DNA of 37,206 nucleotides from an uncultured Verrucomicrobiota bacterium (GCA_913058185.1 CAJXQX010000037.1:1-37206); one strand, 5' to 3'; counted from the first letter of the stretch, positions 24,570 to 33,100 are shown. The notes: generated by a model not told the origin, from the sequence alone. Made by a program: numbers and translations.

Positions 24570-25541
24570 ATGGCTTTCCACCTTCCATCTGTCCTCAAAG
24601 CGTTGTTGTTCTCCTCAGGACAACCGCTCTCCGTCAAAGACATCCAAGACGTGTTCGCTCGATTTCACGAGCAACGCCAAGCTCCGGCCGAACCTGAGCT
24701 CAGCACCGAGGCGAAGAAGCCCGATGCCGCCACCGAGGCAGATGAGGTCCCAGAATTACCACCATCGGTCCCTAACCTAGTCACTGCAGCCGAAATTCGC
24801 GACGCGATAGCAACGCTTTCGCAAGAGCTCGAGGCGAGTGGTGATGTGTATTTAATGGACGAAAGTGCCAAGGGCTACCGGATCGTCTCGAATCCCCAGT
24901 ATGCACCGTGGGTCCGGGCTTTGCGGAACGAACCGCCTCCGGCTCGTTTGACCGTCTCTTCCTTGGAGACCCTCGCGGTGGTGGCTTACCGCCAACCCGT
25001 CACTCGCAGCGAGATTGAAGCCGTGCGCGGTGTATCCGCCGACGCGGGCCTCAACAAGCTGCTGGAGCGAGAACTCATTTACATCACTGGAAGGGCTGAA
25101 TTGCCAGGCCGTCCGTTGCAATACAGCACGACCGACAAGTTCATGGAATTCGTTGGGGTTAAGTCGCTGGTCGAATTACCGGCTTCGGATGTGCTTTCTC
25201 CCCGTCAAATAGACGAGTGGCTTAAGAATGCGATGAATCCGACGATTCCAGGTGATGTTGAGATGGGCCTCGCACTCGAAGCGGGTGAGGGCGAATCCCC
25301 CATGGAAGATGAAGCGCACATCGAAGGCGGGGAAGAATCTAGCGAATCTCCTAAAGCGGACGATGTGGAGGAAGCTCCGGAAGAACCATCTACAGATCCC
25401 GCCGAAGTTGAAGTTGCAGCGGAACCAATCGCAGCAGTCGAAGAGACTGATGTGACCGTTGAGACGGAGAATGAACCCGCGGAAGACACTGATTTAGACG
25501 TCGCTCCAAAATCCGACGAAACTGATCCCGAAAAATCATGA
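24570..25541 (+). CDS. scpB: Segregation and condensation protein B with acidic C-terminal tail
   Basis: ScpB is the winged-helix partner of ScpA in the SMC condensin complex. Residues 1-225 hold the two winged-helix domains, with LPSVLKALLFSSGQPLS at the start, RLTVSSLETLAVVAYRQPVT, the conserved RGVSAD and ELPGRPLQYSTTDKFMEFVG. Between the first helices, residues 28-72 are an Ala/Pro/Glu-rich insertion. Residues 226-323 form a long, acidic, Glu/Ala/Pro-rich tail, about 100 residues beyond the usual end, likely disordered. The last 4 bases overlap the pheA start (ATGA), coupling its translation. scpA is not in the window. Confidence 0.93.
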   Translation: MAFHLPSVLKALLFSSGQPLSVKDIQDVFARFHEQRQAPAEPELSTEAKKPDAATEADEVPELPPSVPNLVTAAEIRDAIATLSQELEASGDVYLMDESAKGYRIVSNPQYAPWVRALRNEPPPARLTVSSLETLAVVAYRQPVTRSEIEAVRGVSADAGLNKLLERELIYITGRAELPGRPLQYSTTDKFMEFVGVKSLVELPASDVLSPRQIDEWLKNAMNPTIPGDVEMGLALEAGEGESPMEDEAHIEGGEESSESPKADDVEEAPEEPSTDPAEVEVAAEPIAAVEETDVTVETENEPAEDTDLDVAPKSDETDPEKS

Positions 25542-26623
25542 GCGACGAACTAGAACCTATTCGCCAGGGGATCGACGAGCACGACCGAGAGTTGGTGCGA
25601 CTGCTCAATGAGCGACTCAAGTTGGCCGGCAAGATCGGCGAACTTAAGCGCAGCAGTGGAGGATCGATTTACGCATCGGAGCGGGAAGATAAAGTCCTTC
25701 GCAAAGTATCTGGTCTGAACGATGGCCCCATCAAGGATGAGGCGCTGCAGGCGATCTACCGCGAAATTATGTCCGCGGCCATTGCCTTAGAGAAACCGAC
25801 TTCGATCGCTTATCTCGGACCGGAGGCGACGAATACCCACGCCGCTGCGATCAAGAAATTTGGAGCGAGTGTGGACTACGAGCCTCTGCCCACGATTGCC
25901 GATTTGTTTACTGCAGTGGAGAAGGGTGAAGCCGACTACGCGGTGATCCCGATCGAGAATTCGACCGAAGGAAGCGTCCGCGAAGCCTTAGATAATTTTG
26001 TCGAAAGTGACCTTAAGATTGTCGCGCAGGTTTATATGGAGATCACGCATTGCCTGATTTCCAACTCTCCACCGGAGAAGATCACCAAAGTTTATTCCAA
26101 GGATCAGGCGTTGGCTCAGTGTCGCAACTGGCTGCAACGTCATTTGCCTCATGCCCAGCTAGTCGATGCTTCCAGCACGTCGCGAGCGGTTGAAATTGCC
26201 CGGGACGAAGAAGGCGCGGCGGCCGTGGCCGGCGATCTAGCGGCGCATCACTATGGTGTCCCGATCGTGGATGCTAACATTCAAGACAAGTCGGAGAATA
26301 CGACCCGGTTCTTTGTGCTCGGGAAGAAACCAGCTGGGGCCGTTGGTAATTCGCGTGATATGTCCAGTTTCCTGATCTCGTTAGGGGATCAAGCTGCGTC
26401 GAATTCCGGAGCACTTTTGAAAATGCTTATGCCACTGGCAGAGCGGGGGATCAATCTCTCCAAAATCGAATCTCGGCCGAGTAAAAAACGGCCTTGGGAT
26501 TATTTCTTTTTTGTCGATGTGTCCGGTCACTTTCAAGACGACAACATGCAGGCGGCGCTCAAAGAACTCGGACAGTTTTGTCCGCTGGTAAAATGGTTGG
26601 GTAGCTACCCAGTCGTAAACTGA
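25538..26623 (+). CDS. pheA: Bifunctional chorismate mutase / prephenate dehydratase
   Basis: The 361-residue protein carries out the last chorismate-to-phenylpyruvate steps of phenylalanine synthesis. Residues 1-85 are an AroQ-type chorismate mutase (LEPIRQGIDEHDRELVRLLN, ...KIGELKR). Residues 90-270 are the dehydratase with SIAYLGPEATNTHAAA, the catalytic IPIENSTEGSV and the diagnostic ENTTRFFVLG. Residues 280-358 are an ACT domain for feedback by phenylalanine, with the ESRPSKKRPWDYFFFVD motif. The start overlaps the scpB stop. It is followed after 10 bases by the Gfo/Idh-like gene. Confidence 0.96.
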   Translation: MSDELEPIRQGIDEHDRELVRLLNERLKLAGKIGELKRSSGGSIYASEREDKVLRKVSGLNDGPIKDEALQAIYREIMSAAIALEKPTSIAYLGPEATNTHAAAIKKFGASVDYEPLPTIADLFTAVEKGEADYAVIPIENSTEGSVREALDNFVESDLKIVAQVYMEITHCLISNSPPEKITKVYSKDQALAQCRNWLQRHLPHAQLVDASSTSRAVEIARDEEGAAAVAGDLAAHHYGVPIVDANIQDKSENTTRFFVLGKKPAGAVGNSRDMSSFLISLGDQAASNSGALLKMLMPLAERGINLSKIESRPSKKRPWDYFFFVDVSGHFQDDNMQAALKELGQFCPLVKWLGSYPVVN

Positions 26624-26633
26624 GATTCCGAAC

Positions 26634-27653
26634 ATGTCGTCATCCGCAAAACTTCGAGTCGGCTTTATCGGAGCGGGCGGTAATACGCGCTTACGCCATC
26701 TTCCCGGTTTCGCCGCGATCAACGGGATCGAGTTGGCGGCTGTCGCAAATCGGTCGATCGAATCGGCTCAGGCAGTTGCTCAGGAATTTGGTATCACCGA
26801 AGCCAAGGCGACTTGGCGCGAAATCGTTGATGATCCAGCGATAGACGCGGTGTGCATCGGCACGTGGCCGGATACTCACGCCGAGATGACTATCGCGGCA
26901 CTAGAAGCCGGAAAGCACGTGCTCGTCGAAGCGCGGATGGCCCGTAACGTCGCCGAAGCTCGAGCGATGGCAGCGGCAGCGAAATGCCACCCGCAACAGA
27001 TCGCGCAAATAGTCCCATCTCCTTTTACGTTGGATGCGGATGCTGTCATCGCCCAGTTAATCGCGAAGGGTGAATTGGGTGAGCTCCGGGAGGTCGTTTC
27101 GGAGTTTCGATGCAATGCTACGGTTGATCCGACGCTGCCGCTAAGCTGGCGCCTAGATCAGGCTATCAGTGGCGTGAATACCATGGCATTGGGGATTTGC
27201 TACGAACCTCTGCTGCGTTGGATTCCGGGAGATGCGAAAGTGATCGCGACGGACGCTCGGATATTTACCCGAAATCGACTGCTTGGAGACGGATCGGCAG
27301 GAGTCGTCGAAATACCCGAAAGCCTGACCGTGCTCGGGGAGTGGGCCGGCGGCGAGCGTTTGGTCATGCATCAATCCTCGGTCGATCACGGACCCGGATA
27401 TGGCTGCTTTCGCATAGTAGGATCCAAGTCGACGCTGACATTCGATGTGTTTGCCCAACAGCTGACTCGAATCGATTCTACCGGAAATTCGTGCGTGATT
27501 GAATTCGAGAAAAGACCGAATGGCGGATGGATGGTGGAGGAACAGTTTGTGAACTCCATCCGATGCGGAACGCCGGTCAGTTTAACAGATTTTAAGTCCG
27601 GAGTGCGCTACATGGAGTTCAGCGATGCTGTTTGGCAGGCCTGGAACGCGTAG
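26634..27653 (+). CDS. Gfo/Idh/MocA-family protein lacking the catalytic EKP motif
   Basis: The 339-residue protein has an N-terminal Rossmann domain (KLRVGFIGAGGNTRLRHLPG, residues 7-25) and a C-terminal alpha/beta domain of the NAD(P)-dependent sugar and amino-sugar dehydrogenase family. The position that normally reads GKHVLxEKP here reads GKHVLVEARM, so the conserved Lys is replaced by Ala100 and the Pro by Met102, with Arg101 between. The Rossmann glycines are kept (GxxGAGG). The protein may bind a nucleotide without oxidising a sugar, or use another residue. It follows pheA after 10 bases and may be in its transcript. No substrate can be assigned. Confidence 0.85.
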   Translation: MSSSAKLRVGFIGAGGNTRLRHLPGFAAINGIELAAVANRSIESAQAVAQEFGITEAKATWREIVDDPAIDAVCIGTWPDTHAEMTIAALEAGKHVLVEARMARNVAEARAMAAAAKCHPQQIAQIVPSPFTLDADAVIAQLIAKGELGELREVVSEFRCNATVDPTLPLSWRLDQAISGVNTMALGICYEPLLRWIPGDAKVIATDARIFTRNRLLGDGSAGVVEIPESLTVLGEWAGGERLVMHQSSVDHGPGYGCFRIVGSKSTLTFDVFAQQLTRIDSTGNSCVIEFEKRPNGGWMVEEQFVNSIRCGTPVSLTDFKSGVRYMEFSDAVWQAWNA

Positions 27654-27672
27654 AAACGCGATCGTTGATCGG

Positions 27673-28084
27673 TTACGTTTCGTCTGAAGCGTAGTAAATA
27701 CTAATGAACGCCAGCAGTCCAATGATGCCGATTATCAATACGGCACTGAAAGCGCCCCAACAATCGGTTTTCGAAATTCGGGGAGCGGCGTCGGCGTCTG
27801 AATTCAACCAATTCTCAAGCACGGCGTCGGGGTCGGCCGTGGATCCAGGCGAAGGATTGTTTGATTCCAGCTGGATGGGGACTGGGGTTGGTGAGGTAAC
27901 CCGGAGCTTTAAATTGGGTTCCGACCTCACGCCCATTTGGGTTTCGCCCTGGGTCGCCTTGGCTATCTCTGGGTCGAGCTAGGCCAGGTGCTCGGCAATC
28001 TTGGCGCGCTGTTGGCGTAGTTGATGAAGTCGGTCAGATTCTCCCGCAGGGTAACTGAACCGTGACTGAGGTCTGGCCCGCCAA
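27673..28084 (-). pseudogene. Decayed small membrane protein (premature TAG, likely frameshift)
   Basis: An intact 87-codon ORF (27673-27936) gives a Pro/Ser-rich stretch and one C-terminal membrane helix (FSAVLIIGIIGLLAFISIYY). Reading upstream in the same frame gives LDPEIAKATQGETQ, then a TAG at 27981-27979, then DRLHQLRQQRAKIAEHLA. If the TAG were TGG the text would be AEHLAWLDPEIAK, a natural-looking continuous helical segment. Further upstream no start exists in this frame, but another frame reads from a TTG at 28084 MAGQTSVTVQLP and joins AGESDRL if one base near 28048 is removed. So the locus looks like a helix-plus-membrane-anchor protein with a nonsense change and a frameshift. It lies directly behind the rpmA terminator. 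The ORF starting at 27936 might still be made. Confidence 0.5.
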
Positions 28085-28085
28085 A

Positions 28086-28116
28086 CAAAAAGCGTCGAAC
28101 CCGAAGGTTCGACGCT
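28086..28116 (-). terminator. Intrinsic terminator after rpmA
   Basis: The perfect 10-base stem 28091-28100 with 28107-28116 (AGCGTCGAAC/GTTCGACGCT), with a 6-base loop, is followed on the minus strand by a short U-run. It ends the rplU-rpmA operon. Confidence 0.9.
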
Positions 28117-28141
28117 GATAAAATTTGTTTAAGCAGGTCGC

Positions 28142-28408
28142 CTATACGGCCTCAACTACACTCACGGCCTCTACCACACTCACGCGGCGGTGAGCCTTGT
28201 CGTATTCGACATGTCCTGGTTTGAGCGCGAAGAGGGTCCAATCACGACCGCAACCGACATTCTTGCCAGGACGGGTCTTGGATCCGCGTTGGCGAATGAT
28301 GATATTGCCAGCGATGACTTGTTCGCCGCCAAACTTCTTTACGCCGAGACGCTTGGAATGGCTGTCGCGACCGTTGCTAGTAGAACCTGCACCTTTTTTA
28401 TGGGCCAT
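28142..28408 (-). CDS. rpmA: 50S ribosomal protein L27
   Basis: L27 is a basic protein of the large ribosomal subunit whose N-terminus reaches toward the peptidyl transferase centre. The 88-residue protein opens [24 protein letters not shown], which is diagnostic, and has [23 protein letters not shown]. It has a clear ribosome binding site, AAGGAG at 28424-28419. The C-terminus ends [13 protein letters not shown], produced by an 18-base tandem duplication (28146-28163 and 28164-28181), so it is six residues longer than the unduplicated form. It follows rplU with a 29-base gap in the usual rplU-rpmA order. Confidence 0.97.
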   Translation of the reverse strand: MAHKKGAGSTSNGRDSHSKRLGVKKFGGEQVIAGNIIIRQRGSKTRPGKNVGCGRDWTLFALKPGHVEYDKAHRRVSVVEAVSVVEAV

Positions 28409-28437
28409 GCGTTATGATCTCCTTGTTTAGGACTGAG

Positions 28438-28752
28438 TTACGCGCTGATGGTTTCGATCTTGATGACCGAAAGCTCCGAGCGATGTCCGCGTTGCTTATG
28501 GTAGCCTTTGCGCTTCTTTTTCTTGAAAACGATGACCTTTACGCCGCGTTTATTTTCTAAAATTGTGGCGGTAACCTTGGCACCCTCGAGTTGAGGATTA
28601 CCAAACTTGAAGTCAGCGCCTTCACCAGCGGACAAAACGTCCGTAATTTCTACAGTAGCACCGGCTTCCGTGTTTGGATACCGGTCGACAGTAAGGATGT
28701 CTCCTTCGCTTACGGCGAACTGTTGGCCTTGGGTTTTGATGGTCGCTTTCAT
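28438..28752 (-). CDS. rplU: 50S ribosomal protein L21
   Basis: L21 binds 23S rRNA in the large ribosomal subunit. The 104-residue protein has the typical start [39 protein letters not shown] and the conserved [13 protein letters not shown] near the C-terminus. Its promoter should lie in the 104-base gap to the divergent methyltransferase gene. No distinct ribosome binding site is visible before the ATG. It is the first gene of the rplU-rpmA operon. Length is normal. Confidence 0.97.
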   Translation of the reverse strand: MKATIKTQGQQFAVSEGDILTVDRYPNTEAGATVEITDVLSAGEGADFKFGNPQLEGAKVTATILENKRGVKVIVFKKKKRKGYHKQRGHRSELSVIKIETISA

Positions 28753-28856
28753 GTGTAAAAGATCGAACTAAGATGTTTTGCCTATAGTCACGCAAGTCCC
28801 ATTTTTAACAATTCCATCTCGTATGACCGCGGAGCGCAAAACAGATTGATAATCGA

Positions 28857-29609
28857 ATGAAACAGATCAGCCCACAGGAGATTAAAACATGCTTTAGCTC
28901 AGATGCGGTGGTCGAACACTACACCCATGCCGCTATCGAGATGGGATTGTGGCGATCCGAAGAGGCCGTATTCACCCGGGTGTTCGAACCAGAACAGACG
29001 TTATTGGAACTCGGCTGTGGGGCCGGCCGGATCGCGCTGGGGCTGTGGGAGCTCGGCTATCGGGGTGTTTTGGGCACGGATTTTTCTCGGGAGATGATCA
29101 CCTCTGCGCGTCGATTGGCGGCTAAGCTGGGATATTCGGTGCCGCTACGGTTGGCCGATGCCACCAAGCTACCATTCGAGGATGGTATGTTTGATGGCGC
29201 GATCTTCGGGTTTAACGGCCTCATGCAAATCCCGACGAGGGAGCTCCGTCGCAGCGCCTTAAGTGAGATGCGCCGCGTTATTGCACTCGGAGGTCGCGCG
29301 GTTTTCACGACGCATGATCGTAGTATCGGCTCACCCGATGGTTTTTGGGAGGCCGAACAGACGCGCTGGCAGGCAGGGGAACAAGACCCGCGGCTGGCTG
29401 CGTTTGGCGATCGGTTCACCACGTCAGATTACGGAGAGCTGTTTATCCATATCCCGTCCCGGGCGGAGGTGGTCGAGGACTTAGCCGCGACGGGATGGGG
29501 GCTGCTCGAAGACGCGATGCGTTCCGAGATTCAAGCGGAGCCTGCTGATGTGGAAGCCTTTGCCGTCGATTGCCGTTTTTGGGTCGTTGAGAACCCACCC
29601 ACCGGTTGA
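28857..29609 (+). CDS. Class I SAM-dependent methyltransferase
   Basis: The 250-residue protein has a Rossmann-like methyltransferase core. Motif I is LLELGCGAGRIALGLWE, motif II has VLGTDFSREMI, and ADATKLPFEDGMFDGAIFGFNG is the post-motif region of Methyltransf_11/25-type enzymes. The early residues 1-45 (FSSDAVVEHYTHAAIEMGLW) are a helical lid. About 60 residues after the core contain many acidic residues and Trp. The substrate cannot be told from sequence. It is divergent from rplU and convergent with the DUF3108 gene, so it appears monocistronic. Confidence 0.88.
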   Translation: MKQISPQEIKTCFSSDAVVEHYTHAAIEMGLWRSEEAVFTRVFEPEQTLLELGCGAGRIALGLWELGYRGVLGTDFSREMITSARRLAAKLGYSVPLRLADATKLPFEDGMFDGAIFGFNGLMQIPTRELRRSALSEMRRVIALGGRAVFTTHDRSIGSPDGFWEAEQTRWQAGEQDPRLAAFGDRFTTSDYGELFIHIPSRAEVVEDLAATGWGLLEDAMRSEIQAEPADVEAFAVDCRFWVVENPPTG

Positions 29610-29625
29610 GCGGCTCAATGGCTCA

Positions 29626-30426
29626 TCAGGGATTTACGGAGGCGGCGTGAGCCCGCAACTCGGTCGCATCGGCATCAATTTGATGATCGGTGAGGATCGC
29701 CATGGCGGTGCCCACCGCAATCTTCACTTCGAATCGAAGCGGCAGGCGTAGCTCATCGTTGGATACCCAAATCTTAATCTCCCCGCCTTTTTTAAACATT
29801 CCCTTGGGCTCTCCCTGCATTCGGGGGATAAGGACCAAGGCCGGTTTGTTACCCCACTTAGTTTTGAGAATCTCTTCCCGATCTACGGTGATCGTGAGTT
29901 CATAAAATTCGTCATCGAAAAGAACCGAAACCACCTGATCTTCCCCTACGCCAATTTCCCAAGCGCGGGTTTGGATGAGAGTGGTGAGGAAGTCGGCCGG
30001 CTCTTCCGGTGGAATCACTAACTCGAGAGATTTCTCGGGCCGGACGTGATCGGTGTAGTTCGCCTTCATCTCGGCATAATCAAGAGCGATGGACGCATTG
30101 GTTTCCTTGGACCCCGTTTTGGTCCAGGCCTTGGCTTCGAGTAATCGACTGTTTTCGGGCTCGTAGATAAACTCTCCCCAACCATCAAATTGGTAGAGCG
30201 CTCGAATAAATCCACGCGTCGCCGTGTGAGAGGTGATGCGGATGCGGGGTTCGATGGAGTCGGGATCTTGCTCAGCGATGATTTCGAGCGAAGCGGCTTT
30301 ACGGAATAACCCCCAACTCAGGCGGTAAGTGAATTTCTCTCCCGGTTGAATGGCCAGAGGAGCCGCCGCGACGTAAGATGCAGTCATGAGGATAATGAGG
30401 GAGCAGGTGAGGAGGCGACGGTTCAC
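29626..30426 (-). CDS. DUF3108-domain exported protein
   Basis: The 266-residue protein starts with a signal peptide (RRLLTCSLIILMTASYVAAA, likely cut after the AAA near residue 22). The mature protein has the DUF3108 pattern: GEKFTYRLSWGLFRKAASLEI, the WGEFIYEPENSRLLEAK strand, and later KGGEIKIWVSNDELRLPLRFE VK-type text, which in the family reads as a beta-rich lipocalin-like fold. It would act in the periplasm or outer membrane; the family has no settled function. It is convergent with the methyltransferase gene (16-base gap) and lies downstream of the MBL-fold gene on the same strand with a 113-base gap. Confidence 0.85.
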   Translation of the reverse strand: MNRRLLTCSLIILMTASYVAAAPLAIQPGEKFTYRLSWGLFRKAASLEIIAEQDPDSIEPRIRITSHTATRGFIRALYQFDGWGEFIYEPENSRLLEAKAWTKTGSKETNASIALDYAEMKANYTDHVRPEKSLELVIPPEEPADFLTTLIQTRAWEIGVGEDQVVSVLFDDEFYELTITVDREEILKTKWGNKPALVLIPRMQGEPKGMFKKGGEIKIWVSNDELRLPLRFEVKIAVGTAMAILTDHQIDADATELRAHAASVNP

Positions 30427-30539
30427 AGCTAGAAGGTAAAATGGGAGACAATGCCTAAGTCAAAGGATCGGCATGCTCACTATGATACCCAAGAGGATGG
30501 TTCTGTTCCCAAACAATTATGTCGCCCTCCGGTCGTTTG

Positions 30540-31526
30540 CTATAAACCCAGTTCGAGCTGATTGGTGCGGCCGAGAGCCCATGCTTCGCGTCCCATGGAA
30601 CGCAACGTGGCGGCGAATTCGGTGGCAAACCCATGAACCGTATAGATCCGGGAAGGATTCACGCGTTCGATGAACTCGAGGAGTTCGGGGTAGTCAGCGT
30701 GATCGGAAAGAGGGAAGGCTGCATCGGTGGCGTGGCGAAACCGGGAACTCGGGTCCATCGCCCAGCCGGTTAGCACCGCGGTGCGGCGTGGTTCGATGAG
30801 AGTGAATAACTCGCTCTTAAGGGATTGCTGCGGAGCGATAATCACATGCCCGGCCGCCATCATGGGCGCGAGTGAGGTGTAGGCCGGAAATTTACAGCCC
30901 AGTTTTTGGTAAACCCGCGTAACGGCTTCGACTCGCGGATGGAGCATGATCGGCAACTCCGCGTTAGCCAAATGCGCTAGAATTTCCTGACTGCGGCCGA
31001 GACTATAGCCTAGCAGGACGGGAATCTCATCTGCCGCCAGAGTGTCGCGACAAAACGCGATGGATTTCGCCATGGTTTCGGTGGCCGACGGGAATACGTA
31101 GTGGGGTCGGGCGAAGGTGGTTTCGAGAATCAGCACATCAGCCTCAGGAGTCGCACAGGGTTCGACGGTCAAGGAACTACGGGTTTTGAAATCGCCGGTG
31201 TATAACAATCGGCCGTAATCCGGATGCTCGATGAGCGCCTGAGCTGAACCGAGCACATGCCCCGCTGGCACTAATGTGAGCGTTGCCGCGGGCGTGATGT
31301 TAAACGGTTCGTTGAATGGCAGGGGTCGGAGGGCGTTACCCGTTTTGGCTCCGCGGGCAGCCAGCAGCTCGGCCGTTTCCGGCGTGCAAATGGCTTCGAT
31401 GTGTTTTGCGACATGATCGAAATGCGCGTGAGAGATTACCGACCTACGCGCAGGGTGGTGGGCATCCAAGTGCCATTCGATCTGAGGGAGCCAAATCCCA
31501 TTTCGGCTACGCACCTCCCAGGTCAT
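30540..31526 (-). CDS. MBL-fold exonuclease-like protein (COG1236 type)
   Basis: The 328-residue protein has the metallo-beta-lactamase metal motif SHAHFDHV, the VLGSAQAL segment, YTGDFKTR with the bridging Asp, and FPLSDHADYPELLEF and YTVHGF at the C-terminus. These are the marks of the beta-CASP/YSH1-like RNA and DNA nuclease branch, and the overall layout matches the ligase-associated exonuclease group. That group usually sits beside an ATP-dependent DNA ligase and an Lhr helicase; neither is visible here. It probably acts on nucleic acid ends in the cytoplasm. It is 6 bases from the zinc-ribbon gene upstream, so the two are likely one transcript. Confidence 0.85.
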   Translation of the reverse strand: MTWEVRSRNGIWLPQIEWHLDAHHPARRSVISHAHFDHVAKHIEAICTPETAELLAARGAKTGNALRPLPFNEPFNITPAATLTLVPAGHVLGSAQALIEHPDYGRLLYTGDFKTRSSLTVEPCATPEADVLILETTFARPHYVFPSATETMAKSIAFCRDTLAADEIPVLLGYSLGRSQEILAHLANAELPIMLHPRVEAVTRVYQKLGCKFPAYTSLAPMMAAGHVIIAPQQSLKSELFTLIEPRRTAVLTGWAMDPSSRFRHATDAAFPLSDHADYPELLEFIERVNPSRIYTVHGFATEFAATLRSMGREAWALGRTNQLELGL

Positions 31527-31532
31527 TTTATG

Positions 31533-31799
31533 CTAGTTGAGACCTAAGACTACGAAGATGAATCCGATCAGGACCGCGACTCCGGCGGTCCACCAATACC
31601 AAGGTAACTCTCGGGAAAGGGCGGGGCCTACATCCGTATCGTCCTCCCAGGCTTCGCTCGGCAAATCGAGGCCATCATACATATTCGTATCGCGCCATCC
31701 GGTGCGTTCGTCGGCGCCACACTCGCGACATGATTTGGCTCCTGGTGAAAGATCCGTTCCACAATTGGCGCACTCCGATGGGGGCGGAAGGTGAGTCAT
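31533..31799 (-). CDS. Zinc-ribbon membrane protein, 88 residues
   Basis: Two Cys pairs (CANCG and CRECG) form a short zinc ribbon at residues 9-29. An acidic linker follows, then one C-terminal membrane helix (WWTAGVAVLIGFIFVVLGL). The layout is a cytoplasmic zinc finger tethered to the inner membrane by its tail. I do not recognise a named family. It lies between the AI-2E-type permease (15 bases upstream) and the MBL-fold gene (6 bases downstream) on the same strand, so the three probably share a message. Confidence 0.82.
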   Translation of the reverse strand: MTHLPPPSECANCGTDLSPGAKSCRECGADERTGWRDTNMYDGLDLPSEAWEDDTDVGPALSRELPWYWWTAGVAVLIGFIFVVLGLN

Positions 31800-31814
31800 C
31801 GAATTGATATAGAA

Positions 31815-32960
31815 TTAGGCGGAGAAGTATTTCTGCTGCGCCAGTCGCCACGCCGTGACAAAAAACGCCGTCAGAGGAATCGCGAGAATCATGCCTAAGA
31901 TCCCGTTGAAAGCCGCTCCCCAGAAAAACACTGCGAAGATAATCACCACGGGATGAAGCCCGGTTCGTTCCCCCATAATTTTAGGCGTCAGGAACCAACC
32001 CTCGATGTTTTGAACGAGAACGAATACCGCCAAGGTCAAGGCAAGCAGCACCCAGCCGCCTTCGGTTTGGAAGAACGCCAGCGGTAAAGTTACACTCAGA
32101 CCGACAATGGTGCCGAGGTAGGGGATGATATTCAGGATGCCTAGAGTCAGTCCCAGAACTAAGGCGAATTTCAGTCCCACCGCCCAAAATCCGACCGTCA
32201 GCAAAAGCCCCATGATTAGGCCGATCAGCAATTGTCCGCGGAAAAAGGAGACCACGATCTCGATGAAGTTCTGCACGAGAAACACGACGTCCTTGCGGAC
32301 TTCGCCTTGGAGGAAGGTGAGTTGGGTGCCCAAACTGCCGGTCGGGTCACGACGCGAAAGCAGAAAGAAGAATAGGTAAATGGGGACAATGGCCAAGGAC
32401 GCTGCGAATCCAAACAAGCCTAACGCTCCCATCCCAGCGGCTTTGAGCGAAGGCACCGTTCCGCCCACCAGGGTTTTAATCTCACCAGATAGGGAGGTGA
32501 GAATGGATTTTATGGTTTCATTCTCGGCATGCCGCGCCACGACCTCGATCCAAGCAGGGTAATGCGCTGTAACGTATACGTTAGCTCGCTCCCAGACGAC
32601 GGGCGCGAACGCGATGAAATCGAGCAACTGTTCGACAATAGCGGGAATGATCAGCAGCAGAAAACCTCCGAACGCTAGGGCCACCAGCGCGTAGAGGATT
32701 ACCACGGAGGCGACTCGGCTGAATTTTAGACGGTCTTCCAGCAAGGTTACCGCGGGCCGGAGGACGAGAGCTGCGACACCGGCGGTGGTTATCGGCCAAA
32801 GCACACTGGAGAAATGCCCGATGAAATCAGCGAATAGTGAAAACGACTGTCCGAGCAGCCAAAGAATGATCGCGAGTGACACGAAGCCGATCGCGAACCC
32901 GGCGAGTTTGCGTTGGCGCTCTGTCAATAAGCGGGACGTCGATTCTACCGGTTCAGACAT
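31815..32960 (-). CDS. AI-2E/PerM-family permease
   Basis: The 381-residue integral membrane protein has about seven or eight helices in the AI-2E_transport/PerM arrangement. Two helices lie near 20-75, two near 88-115, a soluble loop follows (WERANVYVTAHYPAWIEVV), and then five C-terminal helices. The late motif LNIIPYLGTIVGLSVTLPLA with NIEGWFLTPKIMGERTGLHPVVIIFA is diagnostic. Family members include transporters of autoinducer-2 and sodium/proton antiporters, so substrate is unknown. It begins 140 bases upstream of the divergent tRNA-Arg gene and is the first gene of the three-gene cluster toward 30540. Confidence 0.9.
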   Translation of the reverse strand: MSEPVESTSRLLTERQRKLAGFAIGFVSLAIILWLLGQSFSLFADFIGHFSSVLWPITTAGVAALVLRPAVTLLEDRLKFSRVASVVILYALVALAFGGFLLLIIPAIVEQLLDFIAFAPVVWERANVYVTAHYPAWIEVVARHAENETIKSILTSLSGEIKTLVGGTVPSLKAAGMGALGLFGFAASLAIVPIYLFFFLLSRRDPTGSLGTQLTFLQGEVRKDVVFLVQNFIEIVVSFFRGQLLIGLIMGLLLTVGFWAVGLKFALVLGLTLGILNIIPYLGTIVGLSVTLPLAFFQTEGGWVLLALTLAVFVLVQNIEGWFLTPKIMGERTGLHPVVIIFAVFFWGAAFNGILGMILAIPLTAFFVTAWRLAQQKYFSA

Positions 32961-33100
32961 GGGGGTAAAAGAACCCGTTCGAGGAATTCACGCCAGCGCA
33001 AATCACGCCGGTTGAGGTGGAAACGAATGAAGAAATGAGATTACTTTAAATATGCGCTTGCGCTATGGGGGCTAAGATCTCTTTTTCTGCGTTCCTTCAA

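Noticed and set aside
32961-33100. Promoter for tRNA-Arg near TTTAAATAT
   Set aside because: No -35 box at a suitable distance is convincing, so I did not annotate it.
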